Below, in pieces: positions 9,154-20,240 of a stretch of DNA of 64,000 bases. Each line of letters starts with the position of its first letter. Position 1 is the stretch's first letter. The translations under genes and the position numbers were made by a program. The notes below the pieces were generated by a model. The model had not been told where the DNA came from. It ran no database searches and saw nothing but the letters and a program-made list of their open reading frames with translations. The stretch comes from Tiliqua scincoides (Eukaryota; Chordata; Lepidosauria; Squamata; Scincidae), in NCBI RefSeq assembly GCF_035046505.1, contig NC_089822.1, positions 209,618,419 through 209,682,418 on the forward strand. Direction: 5' to 3'.

Positions 9154-12100
9154 ATGAGGCGGGCCAAGAAGCAGTCGCTTCCGGGGAGGTCTGTCTCGCC
9201 CCCCGCCCGGCGCAGAGGCTCCTCGGCGGCTGAGTCGGAGTCATCTTGCGACCTCCCGGCGTCCTCGTCTTCCGCCTGCGACTCCAACTCACAGGGGGAG
9301 CCCCCGCCGCCCAGCAACAAGGAGAAGCCCCCGCGGGTCCCGGACGCGGCCTCCGTCCTGCAGCTCGACCCCCTCGCAGCCCGGGAAGCGCCGCCGCCGC
9401 CTTGCCTCGCCGACGTCCCCGGAGCTCGGCGCTCCGCCCTCCGGTCCTGCGACATGTTCGGCGTCTTTCGCTCTATCCCCACGCAGATGGTAGGCGCGGG
9501 CGGGGAAGGGGCGCCCCGCAGCAGGGACGCCCGGGGGGGAGCTCCCTCGCTCCCTCCCTCTCTCCCTCCGCGCTCTCGAGGCGGCCGAGCGCGGGGTCGG
9601 GCACGAGCTGCCTGGCGGCGGCGCTGCACAAAGCCGACGTGTCCTAAGCGGGGAGGGGACGGGCTGGCGGCCACGAGGCGGCTCGGCGGGAGCCCTTCCG
9701 GGCTCAGGGCCCGAGCCTGCCCGGCTTCCCAGCGCTGATGCGGCCCAACACAAGAGGCAGGCACTCTCTCGCCTTGGGGAGGCCTCTGTGGCTGCCCCAC
9801 TACAGGACACGAGCGCACTTCGTCCGCGTGGCTGCACCAGCGCTTGGAAGGTGGGCAGGATGTGGCCCTTCCCCGGGGACCTGGGGGACCACAGCCACCA
9901 CCAGCTTCCCTGGCCACCCCCCTGCCCATCAGGTTTACTCAAAAGTAAACCCCTCCGCTTTCAGAGGGACTGTAAGGTAAAATATGTGGAGGACTGCGGC
10001 TTGGGGCCCGATCCTGTCCAACTTTCCAGCGCCAGTGCAGCCCCCAGGTAAGGGAACAAATGTCCCCATAACTTGAGGGGGCCTCCGTGACTGCCTCCCC
10101 ACCACAGGATGCAGTGCAGGCCCCACTGGCACAGCTGCACGGCACCGGAAAATGGGATAGGACTGGGCCCTTGGTCAGCAGGCCTCCTACTCATACAGCT
10201 TGGCTCCCAGGCATATTTCCTTGGAAGTCAATCTGGTTTAGTTCAATGAATCTTTTAATCCAGTTACATTTGTGTCCTGCCATGTGGCTCCTTCAATCCC
10301 CCACTCAGTCCTGAAGCTTACTGGGTGATCCTGGGCCAGTCAGCCTGCCCCTGGGCAGTATCTCAGCCTGCCCCTACCCCACAGGGTTAATGAGAGGGTA
10401 AAAGGAAATCGAGGAACCCTGTATACTGCCCTGAGCACCTTAGAAGAAGGATGGTATATAAATATAGAAAAAAAGTAATGATGCTAGGGGATTGTCCATC
10501 CTGGCACTGGCCAGGCTTGAACCTGTTTAGCTTCAGCAGGATGCCCAGAGATTATATACAGGGCTGTTGCTTTCAACTGCTCTTGAATTCATTGGGTGTA
10601 AATAGGTTGAAGTTATTGAAGTTCATGTAAGCTTTCTTGTTGGCTCCCTGAGGCATATAGGGCTCACTGTGGGATACAGGAAACTGGACTGGATGGATCC
10701 TTGGACTGATCCAGCTGGGCTCTTCTTGTGTTCAGTATGAGCATATGCAGAGAGACCTATGGGATTAAGTGCATTTAGATAGATTGCAATTGCTCTTTCA
10801 TATAACGTTCTCTCTAACTGACCTAAAAGACATTTTTTAAAAAATGTCTTTTAGGTCAGTTAGAGTGTTATTGTTACAATGATATTCTCCAGTCTGGTAG
10901 CTAGGGCCCATGCTATTGATTTATGTAAGAACCTTGTCCTCTGAATAGCAGTTGCAAAGGAGCTTCAGTGAGAGCAGTATGGCTTCCTCTTCTGCTTGTA
11001 GGTTTCTTAGAGCAACTGGTGGGCCTGTGTGGGAAACAAGATACTGGACTTGCCCTTCGCCTTATCCAGCAGGGCTCTTCTTATGTTCATAATAAGCATC
11101 TGTCAGTAGTGTACCAACAGCAGGATGGGGCAGTCCACCCCAGGTGCATGCCATAAGGATTGCCAGTCCTTGTGTTCATGCTTTCACTGAACATTCTTGA
11201 AAATGTTGGCAACTACAAAATCCACTAATTTGTGTTGTGAGCAGCTTGCAAATGTTATGGTTTCCATGTACAAATGTTTCCAGAATGTATAAATTTTTTT
11301 AAAATGTAAAAATAGTCTCTCAAGGAGCTACTAACATCTGTAGAATCCTAACAAGTGGATGTGAAAATATAATTGGAAAGGCTTGTTAAAGTGGGTATAA
11401 TTGTTGTGGACACAACTAACTAAAGCAGGATCTTTTTGCTATATGGCAGAGCTGTGTAGCTCTACTTCTTGCTAGGCAAAACCATCTGGCACTTACTGAC
11501 AGATGCTTAAATATTGATGAAAGCCTGTATCTAGTCTCATGGAAAAGTAACTGTAATGAGAGCAAGCTGAAGTGCAGCCATACCTGTATGTGGGGGAGGG
11601 GTGCCTTGGTCCCAGCAATCACACTAATATCTGGGCCAGTGAACTTTGTACTGTACCCTTTTTCCCACCACTTCATGCCTTTATGTTCAATTGAAATACC
11701 CAGCTTTTAAGAACACTACATGTAAAGAATTCTCAAGTTCTAAAAGGAAAAAAACCCTTATGCTCTGTAAACTGCTTTGTGAGCACTGTTTTCTAGAAGA
11801 GCAGTATATATTTATAATAATGTACGGTTATGTAAGATGTTTCTCATGCTTAACATACTATTGAAAAGTGCTTTTGTTGTGCATATTTTTGTCTAGGGCA
11901 CCACTTCATAAGTCACAAGAATTGCAATTATTGTGAGATATGGCAATGCTCTTTAACATTTTCTCTTTCCACAGGACTACAAAGGCCAGAAACTAGCAGA
12001 GCAGATTTTTCAGGGAATCATTCTTGTCTCTGCGGTAGGTATAATGACAACACAGTTATGTATAAGTTAAAGAATATGATGAATTGTTAATGATCTTAAA

Positions 12101-13033
12101 CTTTTTTCTAAAGAAGTAACATTAGAACAGCATATTACCAACAAACACCAAAACACGTTTTAATTAGTCTGACTTTTATATTTAGAATCTGTGTATGTTT
12201 ATATTGCAATATGCATTGAGCTGTAGGAACTCAACTTGCAAATGAGCAGTGATTTAACAATTTTATGCTATGTTGCTGTCAATTTCCAATACAATTGTCT
12301 GTTTTGACGCCCTTTTAAAGCCCTTGCATATTGTCTGGAAGTATCCTAGAACTTTCCTTGAGCTATTTAAATTTTGTTTCTTGCAGGTTATTGGATTTAT
12401 TTATGGATACATCACTGAACAGTTTGGCTGGACCGTTTACATAGTAATGGCTGGATTTGCTTTGTCATGCCTGGTAAGAATGTGATTTTTTTAAATAGCA
12501 AAGCATATATAAATGTAGCTGAAATTATGAGTTCTGTGAATACTGTACTAGCCTGCAGTTCTAATAAGAATTAATAATACACATGGTGAACATAAAATAA
12601 TGCTAAATGTGTTTCTTTGACAATGCATTAACATGATTCTAATCTGTGCAATTCTGGTGTCTGCTTTTTTTAAACTGGGGTGCTGTGCACACTTGCCCAG
12701 GAGTAGGCTCTATTGAACATAGTGGGATTTACTTATGAGTAAATTACAGAATGGCTGTTCTGAAGGATTTTTAATTTTCAAGATGCCACTTAATGTTTCG
12801 TACATTTAAATTAAGGTGTACACGGAACTCAAAGTTGTATGATAACTTGTTGGATAAGAAACAGCTAGCAGTTCTGATTTGAATTTTCTTGGAAATACCT
12901 TCTTTTACAGCTAACACTTCCTCCGTGGCCCATATATCGTCGCAATCCTCTGAAGTGGCTACCTGTCCAGGAATTGGCAACAGATGATAAAAAGCCAGCA
13001 GATAAAAAAGTTAAAAGGCACCCTAAAAACTGA
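9154..13033 (+). CDS. SPCS1: Signal peptidase complex subunit 1, complete (4 exons)
   Basis: SPCS1 is a small ER-membrane accessory subunit of the signal peptidase complex, which removes signal peptides and helps discriminate substrates. The exons are 9454-9489 (short form; open in the same frame from ATG 9154), 11975-12034, 12387-12473 and 12911-13033. All junctions are GT-AG and phase 0. The short protein is 101 residues (human 102): [12 protein letters not shown], then [20 protein letters not shown], then VIGFIYGY...[13 protein letters not shown], then [20 protein letters not shown] and a lysine-rich tail. Two membrane helices fall at about residues 23-40 and 47-64, with both ends cytosolic. 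ATG 9154 would add 100 Ser/Pro/Ala/Arg-rich residues, giving 201 in total. Extended forms are, as I recall, also annotated in mammals, but the short start fits the conserved protein best. Confidence 0.95.
9454..9489 (+). CDS. SPCS1: SPCS1 exon 1 coding part (short isoform)
   Basis: Twelve codons ending S-I-P-T-Q-M before a GTAGGCG donor. Human SPCS1 ends exon 1 with L-P-T-Q-M. Confidence 0.9.
10004..10170. mobile_element. PIF/Harbinger-like MITE in SPCS1 intron 1
   Basis: It starts GGGCCCGATCC and ends GGACTGGGCCC, with TTG on both sides (10001-10003 and 10171-10173). Same family as 5,030. Confidence 0.8.
10315..10480 (+). repeat. L2/SINE-like 3' segment
   Basis: It contains TGGGTGATCCTGGGCCAGTC, CCCACAGGGTTAATGAGAGG and GGATGGTATATAAATATA. 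This is the conserved 3' body and tail seen in reptile L2-type LINEs and their SINEs. Similar tails occur at about 11,765-11,815 and 28,608-28,665. Confidence 0.6.
10490..10560 (-). mobile_element. 5S rRNA-derived SINE fragment
   Basis: The plus strand reads CCATCCTGGCACTGGCCAGG, then CTTGAACCTGTTTAGCTTC. This resembles the reverse complement of the 3' half of vertebrate 5S rRNA (CCATCC..ACTA.CCAGG..CCTGCTTAGCTTC). That suggests a SINE3-type head on the minus strand or a decayed 5S pseudogene. It is only about 70 bp long. Confidence 0.5.
10628..11095 (+). mobile_element. Two old CR1 3' fragments flanking a palindrome
   Basis: About 10,640-10,730 and 11,000-11,092 each read GGATACAGGAAACTGGACTGGA-like sequence and then GATCCAGC(T/A)GGGCTCTTCTT, the CR1 3' end before its short tail repeats. 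Both are much more diverged than the young CR1 copies elsewhere. Confidence 0.65.
10812..10865. repeat. Perfect 54-bp palindrome
   Basis: Arms 10812-10838 and 10839-10865 are exact reverse complements with no spacer. The left arm begins CTCTAACTGACC and its inner end is T6 meeting A6. It lies in SPCS1 intron 1. Confidence 0.95.
11096..11974 (+). other. Rest of SPCS1 intron 1
   Basis: AT-rich intron. An L2-like tail (GTAAACTGCTTTGTGAGCACTG, then GCAGTATATATTTATAATAA) lies at about 11,766-11,818. I see nothing else. Confidence 0.5.
11975..12034 (+). CDS. SPCS1: SPCS1 exon 2
   Basis: Acceptor CTTTCCACAG, donor GTAGGT. It encodes [20 protein letters not shown], the start of the first membrane helix. 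Confidence 0.95.
12387..12473 (+). CDS. SPCS1: SPCS1 exon 3
   Basis: Acceptor TTTCTTGCAG, donor GTAAGA. 29 codons encode [20 protein letters not shown] and most of the second membrane helix. Confidence 0.95.
12911..13033 (+). CDS. SPCS1: SPCS1 exon 4 with stop
   Basis: Acceptor CTTCTTTTACAG. 40 codons plus TGA encode [20 protein letters not shown] and a basic cytosolic tail ending R-H-P-K-N. Candidate poly(A) signals are ATTAAA at 13061 and AATAAA at about 13,669. Confidence 0.95.
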   Translation, partial: LTLPPWPIYRRNPLKWLPVQELATDDKKPADKKVKRHPKN

Positions 13034-13691
13034 AACAATGTGTCTGTGACATTTTCTGTCATTAAATTTTCTTTAAAGTCCATAATTTCTCTTCTATTAC
13101 TGTTTTTCTTTTATTTAAATATATGACAGTATTCTGAAACTGGTCCTGTACATGCTATTTGGAAGTGAATTTTAACCAAATATACCTCTTCTAGCTATAG
13201 CAGCCTGAAAATAGGTGACACTATGCTAGCTGAGGGGTAGAGTCACATTTTAGAGTTTTTATATTGTGTCTGCAGTGATTCTGTCTTCATTTTTACATGG
13301 AAAGCTATTAAATTGACACATCCTTCCATCCCAAACATCTCTAAATTTACTGTTTCTTGAGTTCAAGCTTTCTCAAATCTGAAACTATGGAGGCCATTGG
13401 CTGGGGACAGTTTCTGCTGAGCACATCCCATGTAAAAATAAAATAAGGTTGACACTTCTAGATATACTTATCTTTCAGGTTATGATCTGCCTTATACAGT
13501 AGGATGTCTCCAGATTTCTCAGATGCCATCATATGTCATGAACTACCCTGGAACTAATCTGCCATTGTGCTGTTTTTGTGTGTGCAATTCATCTTCCAGG
13601 ACAGAATCCTCGTCTCTGCCATGTCTTTCAAAAGTCACTAGTAACTATGTGTAAACATAGCTTTATCAATAAAAGTTCCTGCATTCCAGGG

Positions 13692-14970
13692 TTTTTTCAT
13701 GCTCTACAGTCTGGACTTTTGTAACATTTCTATAATTTTCTTTGCTAGAACTCACAGGTATTGGAAGAAATAGGATTTGTGGGGGAAAAAACTGTTTGCT
13801 TTTCCTTGTTCCCTCCCCCCATCAGATCATAAGTGTCCCTCAAGGCCACATCTGTAGAAGGAGGGAAAATTAGTACAAATCCCTCCCCCATGCATACAGA
13901 AACAGCACCTTAGGATACAGTCAAGGGTTTCTTGGTGGCCTTCTATCCTGGTCCTAGTCCTGACCAGCTTTGTGTCTCCTGCATTTAATCTACTCTTCTG
14001 ACCATTGCTAAATGTATAAGGACTGCCTTACTGCAGAGGTTCCCAAACTGAGCATTGTGATATTCTGGGGAGGCACAAGGCACCCCCAGGGCAGTGATGA
14101 CGAACCTTTTAGAGACCAAGTGCCCAAACTTCAACCTGAAACCCACTTATGTATTGCGGAGTGCCAACAGGGCAATTTAACCTGAATACTGAGGTTTTAG
14201 TTTAGAAAAAACTCATATATTAACATCTTTTGTCTTTAAAGAAAAACACAATAACAGAGCTTTCAATGTTACAACTTTTTATTGAAAGGTCAAAGTTTGC
14301 ATTTGGCCTGCTTTTGAACCATTAATGTGATTTTTTGCTGTTGTATGCATGCAGTGCTTTCATTGACTTAAAATTATTTTGCAGAGAATTCCACACTTTA
14401 AGGATTTCATTTTCAGAACTACCTGTGCTGTCCTTTGTCAAGTGTTTCATGCAGGTAGAGGGTACACATTTGTTCTCCCCTACTTTAAAAGATGACTGGA
14501 TTGCCCAGGATCCAGTTAGACAAGGTTAAACATAAGGAAGTAACCACAGTTACACTGAATAAGAAGGGTATTTCCACTCACTAGGGAGAAATGAACCTTA
14601 GCAAGTGTAGTGTAGTGGCTAAGAGACGTCAACTATCTGCAACACAAGGATAATAGTGGCTGTCTGCAACACGAGGATAATACTGACCTACCTGAGAGTT
14701 TCTGCAGGTATGGACAAGACAATGCCAGGGCAGCATTTTTGAAGTGCTGCATAAATACTTATTAATACTTATTACCACCCCCTGTATAAATACAACAGCA
14801 AAGGAATAGGGCAGCAGGCACAACTGAACAGGGAATATGCAGAGTGATCCTGTGACACTTTACTCAGAATTCAGTTTACATTGAAAAAAGGCTTACTTCT
14901 GAGAGAGCCTGCACCAGATTCATGCCCAAGTGAAAGGGGTGGGGGTGGAATGAGGACAACTACAGACTTG
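13692..14970. other. Intergenic, no gene; decayed hAT-like ends
   Basis: GCAGAGGTTCCCAAACTGAG at about 14,034 and GCAGTGATGACGAACC at about 14,091 resemble hAT-family termini (CAGNGGTTC...). I see no coding evidence. Confidence 0.4.
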
Positions 14971-15145
14971 GGGCCCAATCCTATCCAATTTTCCAGTGCT
15001 GCTGCTGCTGCTGTAACAATGGAGTATGCACTGCTTCCTGTGGGGGGGGGGGGAGCAGTCACAGAAGCCTCCTTAATGTATGGGAACATTTGGTCCATTA
15101 CCTTGGGGTGCTCTGGTGCTGGAAAGTTGGGTAGGCTTGGGCTCT
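14971..15145. mobile_element. PIF/Harbinger-like MITE
   Basis: It starts GGGCCCAATCCTATCCAATT and ends diverged (AAAGTTGGGTAGGCTTGGGCTC). The interior has a G-run at about 15,042-15,052. Confidence 0.7.
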
Positions 15146-15149
15146 CAGG

Positions 15150-15228
15150 GCCTGTCTACTCAGAAGTATGCCCCACTATAGTCAGTGGGACTTAATCCCA
15201 GGCAAGTGTGGACAGGACTGCAGCCTGA
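15150..15228 (+). repeat. Copy of the 93-bp mini-element, partial
   Basis: It reads CTACTCAGAAGTATGCCCCA, then CAGTGGGACTTAATCCCAGG and CAAGTGTGGACAGGACTGCAG. This is the same unit as the upstream-of-NEK4 array and the copies at 28,495 and 38,714. Confidence 0.7.
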
Positions 15229-15826
15229 AGCTTCCAGCTGATGCCCAGTTTGCAGGGATGAAGCCCCCAGGCAGCTAGTGAATGTGCCCAAGACAGAGAG
15301 ACCTAGAGCGACTGAGGAGCGGGGACCCAGCTTCAATGGTGATGACTTGCTCCCAGATCTCAGTGCTGGATCGCCACCCGGATGGCCTGCTGCTGCTGCT
15401 GCTAGTTCATGGCAGGGGCAGGCGCTCCCGTGACCACCCCACCCGCAGACCCACCAACTGACCAAGGCAGCCGACAGCAGCCCCTAACAGCTGGCCACTC
15501 AGCCTGGCAGCCAGCACGCGCCAAGTCCCAGCGCTGTCAGTTCATTTCCGCTCTGGCCGAAGAAGCTTGCGGCAGCAGCCACTACTGTGCCCACAGTAGT
15601 GCCCCCAGCATCCCATGTGGGTAGCAAGTCTGGGTGAGATAGGAAAATGTAAGATCCCAGGAAATCTCTGGGCCTCTTTTCAAATCTGAGGTGCTAACAG
15701 CTCAGATTGACCTGAGATTTACCACAATGGCAGGTGTATGGAAAAACACATGGCTCTGGATATGTTACACTTGCAGTGAATGAGCACCTCGAGGCAAGGT
15801 GTTGATAAACAGAAAATAATCAGGAG
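15229..15826. other. No gene seen
   Basis: Moderately GC-rich intergenic sequence with a short GCTGCTGCTGCT run. I see no ORF with homology and no repeat that I recognise. Confidence 0.4.
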
Positions 15827-18336
15827 CATAAGAACATAAGAACATAAGAACAGCCCCACTGGATCAGGCCATAGGCCCATCTAGTCCAGCTTCCTGCATC
15901 TCACAGCGGCCCACCAAATGCCCCAGGGAGCACACCAGATAACAAGAGAACCCATCCTGGTGCCCTCCCCTGCATCTGGCATTCTGACTTAACCCATTCC
16001 TAAAATCAGGAGGTTGCGCATACACATCATGGCTTGTACCCCATAATGGATTTTTCCTCCAGAAACTCATCCAATCCCCTTTTAAAGGCGTCTAGGCTAG
16101 ACGCCAGCACCACATCCTGTGGCAAGGAATTCCACAGACCGACCACGCGCTGAGTAAAGAAATATTTTCTTTTGTCTGTCCTAACCCGCCCAACACTCAA
16201 TTTTAGTGGATGTCCCCTGGTTCTGGTATTATGTGAGAGTGTAAAGAGCATCTCCCTATCCACTCTGTCCATCCCCTGCATAATTTTGTATGTCTCAATC
16301 ATGTCCCCCCTCAAGCGTCTCTTTTCTAGGCTGAAGAGGCCCAAACGCCGTAGCCTTTCCTCATAAGGAAGGTGCCCCAGCCCCGTAATCATCTTAGTCG
16401 CTCTCTTTTGCACCTTTTCCATTTCCACTATGTCTTTTTTGAGATGCGGCGACCAGAACTGGACACAATACTCCAGGTGTGGCCTTACCATAGATTTGTA
16501 CAACGGCATTATAATACTAACCGTTTTGTTCTCAATACCCTTCCTAATGATCCCAAGCATAGAATTGGCCTTCTTCACTGCCGCCGCACATTGGGTCGAC
16601 ACTTTCATCGACCTGTCCACCACCACCCCAAGATCTCTCTCCTGATCTGTCACAGACAGTTCAGAACCCATCAGCCTATATCTAAAGTTTTGATTTTTTG
16701 CCCCAATGTGCATGACTTTACACTTACTGACATTGAAGCGCATCTGCCATTTTGCTGCCCATTCTGCCAGTCTGGAGAGATCCTTCTGGAGCTCCTCACA
16801 ATCACTTCTGGTCTTTACCACTCGGAAAAGTTTGGTGTCATCTGCAAACTTAGCCACTTCACTGCTCAACCCTGTCTCCAGGTCATTTATGAAGAGGTTG
16901 AAAAGCACCGGTCCCAGGACAGATCCTTGGGGCACACCGCTTTTCACCTCTCTCCATTGTGAAAATTGCCCATTGACACCCACTCTCTGCTTCCTGGCCT
17001 CCAACCAGTTCTCAATCCACGAGAGGACCTGTCCTCTAATTCCCTGACTGTGGAGTTTTTTCAGTAGCCTTTGGTGAGGGACCGTGTCAAACGCCTTCTG
17101 AAAGTCCAGATATATAATGTCCACGGGTTCTCCCGCATCCACATGCCTGTTGACCTTTTCAAAGAATTCTATAAGGTTGGTGAGGCAAGACTTACCCTTA
17201 CAGAAGCCATGCTGACTCTCCCTCAGCAAGGCCTGTTCGTCTATGTGTTTTGAGATCCTATCTTTGATGAGGCATTCCACCATCTTACCCGGTATAGATG
17301 TTAGGCTGACCGGCCTATAGTTTCCCGGGTCCCCCCTCTTTCCCTTTTTAAAAATAGGCGTGACATTTGCTATCCTCCAATCTTCTGGCACCGTGGCCGT
17401 TTTGAGGGACAAGTTGCATACCTTAGTCAAGAGATCTGCAACTTCATTCTTCAATTCCTTAATAACCCTTGGGTGTATGCCATCAGGGCCCGGTGACTTA
17501 TTGATCTTTAATTTATCAATGAGGTCTGAAACATCTTCTCTTTTAACCTCTATCTGACTTAACTCCTCGGTCAGGAGGGGCCGTTCGGGCAGCGGTATCT
17601 GCCCGAGGTCTTCTGCCGTGAAGACAGATGCAAAGAACTCATTTAATTTCTCTGCCATCTCTAAGTCTCCTTTTATCTCCCCTTTCCCTCCCTCACCATC
17701 CAGAGGGCCAACCGCTTCTCTGGCGGGTTTCCTGCTTCTAACATATTTGAAGAAGCTTTTATTATTCCCCTTAATGTTGCTGGCCATGCGTTCCTCATAG
17801 TCTCGCTTGGCCTCCCCTATCACCTTCTTACATTTCTTTTGCCACAGTTTATGTTCCTTTTTATTCTCTTCATTAGGGCAAGACTTCCATTTACGGAAGG
17901 AAGCTTCCTTGCCCTTCACAGCCTCTCTAACTTGGCTGGTTAGCCATGCGGGCACTCTCCTGGATTTAGTGGAACCCTTCTTTCTTTGCGGTATACACCT
18001 CTGCTGGGCCTCTATTACTGTTGTTTTAAGCAGCCTCCATGCACTCTGGAGAGACTGGACTCTTTTTACCCTCCCTTTCAACCTCCTTCTAACCAGCCTC
18101 CTCATTTGAGGGAAGTCCGCCCGTCGGAAGTCAAGGGTTTTTGTTAGAGATTTGCCTTGTATTCTTCCCCCAACGTGCACATCAAAACGGATCGCAGCAT
18201 GATCACTGTTCCCCAATGGCTCAGTAACATTTACATCTCTAACCAGGTCCTGCGTACCGCACAAAATTAAATCCAGAGTCACCTGTCCTCTAGTGGGCTC
18301 CGTGACTAGCTGATCTAAGCCACAGTCATTTAGCAT
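15827..18336 (-). mobile_element. Young CR1 LINE, 5'-truncated, with long open ORF2
   Basis: The 3' end carries tandem TTCTTATG units (plus strand CATAAGAACATAAGAACATA at 15,827). ORF2 is open from about 18,336 to 16,027. It begins inside the endonuclease (LNDCGLDQLVTEPTRGQ) and includes the terminal S-D-H motif. The reverse transcriptase follows with [33 protein letters not shown] and the catalytic FADD. About 769 CR1 codons are uninterrupted. The copy is close to identical to the 53,970 element over their shared length, so it inserted recently. It is 5'-truncated and lacks ORF1 and the N-terminal endonuclease. Confidence 0.95.
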
Positions 18337-18362
18337 GAAGAGACATCCCCAGCAGGGCACCA

Positions 18363-18655
18363 GAGTGCTGCAGATGTGGTGATGGCATCTAGCCTAGACA
18401 CCTTTAAAAGGGGATTGGACAAGTTTCTGGAGGAAAAATCCATTATGGGGTACAAGCCATGATGTGTATGCGCAACCTCCTGATTTTAGAAATGGGTTAT
18501 GTCAGAATGCCAGATGCAAGGGAGGGCACCAGGTTGAGGTCTCTTGTTATCTGGTGTGTTCCCTGGGGCATTTGGTGGGCTGCTGTGAGATACAGGAAGC
18601 TGGACTAGATGGGCCTATGGCCTGATCCAGTGGGGCTGTTCTTATGTTCTTATGT
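18363..18655 (+). mobile_element. CR1 3' fragment, opposite orientation
   Basis: It starts near GATGTGGTGATGGCATCTAG (last coding codons of ORF2) and runs through the 3' UTR to TTCTTATGTTCTTATG. It abuts the 5' end of the minus-strand CR1 tail-out, so two insertions sit head to head. Confidence 0.9.
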
Positions 18656-18982
18656 AGAGGACTCCGAAGTCAGGGAGGACTTGGGCTTGCCACATCTCTG
18701 ACCTGCTAGGTTTTAAAGAGCTAAATTTGGCCCAGAAAACCAAATCAAAGGTGTCCAATATGCTTTGCAACACAAGGACAAAAACTGGCCACTGTGCAAA
18801 CAGCCTTCAATTCAGTTGACCCCACAGGCCTCGCATCCAAGTACATGGAGGAAACCACAGCAGAACGCATTTCCATTTGCAAGAGAGCGTTTTGTGCATG
18901 CATGCCCACTAGGCCCCATAAAGCAGGTGCCCAAGGTGACCTGGTGCCACCCTGTTGGGATGCTAATGCGGAGAAGGCCCTG

Positions 18983-19720
18983 GGGCAGGGCTGGCCCACC
19001 CATGAGGCCAACTGAAACAGTTGCCTCAGGCAGCAGGTTGGTGGGGAACGCTCATCTCTGCCTACTTGCCTCCACTGCTCCTCCTTCTCCTTCCACACCC
19101 TGGGCGGGCGGGAGGGATGGGGGGGGGAAAGGATGGCGGGATGACCAAGTCATGCCAGTGGCTGAACCGCATCGCAGCCCAGCCCGGAGCTGCGCGTGGC
19201 GCCTGCTTTGCTGGGGAGACGCGAGGGTGAACTTCTCCTGCGGGGAGGGGGGGCTGAGCTGCCGGGGACCAGGTGTGCTCCCTGCCCGAGTGCTGCCGCT
19301 TCTCCCTCCCTCTGCGGGCCGCCAGCGCCAACCCCGGGACTGCGGGACACCGGGGAGCAAAAGGGGCAGCGCCTGGCCCGCCTGGCTCCCCGGCAGGGGC
19401 GAACTCATGGCTGAGCCACGGTCCGCATCCCTGCCGCGGACACACACCCGCCGTGCCAACGCGCCGCCCCCGAAGACGGGCTGCTCCGCTCGCCTCTTGA
19501 CTCTGTGGCCGCGTCACGGGGTTCTCCTGGCGTCACTGCTGCATAGCTCCAGCCCCGCCCTCCGCCAGGTGCTCTTCGCAGCGCCCCTTCAGGTGGGCTG
19601 CGCCTGTGACGCCAGCGGGGGTTGCCCCGCCTCCCCCCTCATCGCAGGCAGGCAGGAGAGGAGGGGGAGGCGCTCCTTTGCCCCCCACCTCCACGGTGCT
19701 GCTGCTGCGTCCCCACCTAG
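18983..19720. other. Orphan CpG-rich stretch, probably inside a dispersed repeat
   Basis: A segment reading GGGCTGGCCCACCCATGAGG then CAACTGAAACAGTTGCCTCAGG opens the region. A decayed relative lies at about 61,085-61,150. From about 19,100 to 19,700 CpG is dense and several frames stay open, but I recognise no protein and no splice structure. It lies between the convergent 3' ends of SPCS1 and NEK4. Either a GC-rich transposable element or an unannotated promoter would fit. Confidence 0.4.
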
Positions 19721-20195
19721 ACCCATTTCCCCTTCCTGACCCCACCTCTGGCTGGGTGGCTCTTCTCCTCCTAGGAGCCTCCTGGAGAGAGGGAGCCAAG
19801 AGGTCCCCCCAAGCAGGACTGGTCTGACCTGTGCCTGCTGGTGGAAGTGAACAGCAGTCCGCAAGGAGGTGCCCCTGCCTGCAGCAGTCCACGTGGGGCT
19901 CTGCACTCTTCACCCCTTTGCAGCCTGTCAGGTGCCTCCAGTTCCCAAAATGATGGCACCTGGGCTGGGCTCCAGACACACAGGGAGACCCAGATGGGGT
20001 GCTTCGCAGCTCCAGGGAGCTGGCCACAAAGAAGGCCCACTTGCCCACAGAACCTGTGCAACACCATGAAAAGCCCCCCATCCCAGGCCCTGAAATCCAA
20101 GGGCAGAAAGGGAGAGAGTCTGCCAGTAAGCTAGCCAGCCCGTGTCCAGCACCTCTCTCTTTGAAAGACATCTGGGCCATCAGGTGCAATCCCCA

Positions 20196-20240
20196 CCACC
20201 TCCTGTGGCAAGGAGTTCCACAGACCAACCAGCGGCAGGC
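20196..20240 (-). mobile_element. Tiny CR1 fragment
   Basis: CACCTCCTGTGGCAAGGAGT then TCCACAGACCAACCA matches the ORF2 C-terminus of CR1 on the minus strand. Confidence 0.6.

Larger units (their letters stand above)
8780..9720. promoter_or_regulatory. CpG-rich divergent promoter of GLT8D1 (minus) and SPCS1 (plus)
   Basis: The interval is dense in CpG compared with its surroundings and lies between the GLT8D1 start side and SPCS1 exon 1. It contains an RFX X-box-like GTTGCCATGGAGAC at 8966-8979. Two inverted ETS-type sites (CCGGAAGC at 9137-9144 and GCTTCCGG at 9177-9184) lie further right. Head-to-head placement is also the human arrangement. The transcription start sites are not determinable from sequence alone. 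Confidence 0.75.

Noticed and set aside
9021-9942. Open frames of 217 and 302 codons opposite SPCS1 exon 1
   Set aside because: They are shadows of CpG-rich sequence. GLT8D1 exon 1 in this region should be untranslated, and neither frame resembles a known protein.
15789-18653. Twin-primed single CR1 with inverted 5' part
   Set aside because: Both pieces carry their own 3' UTR and tail, so they are separate insertions.
18765-20228. Several overlapping open frames (up to 324 codons) on both strands
   Set aside because: They lie in GC-rich, stop-poor sequence with no homology that I recognise, and frames on both strands are equally open.
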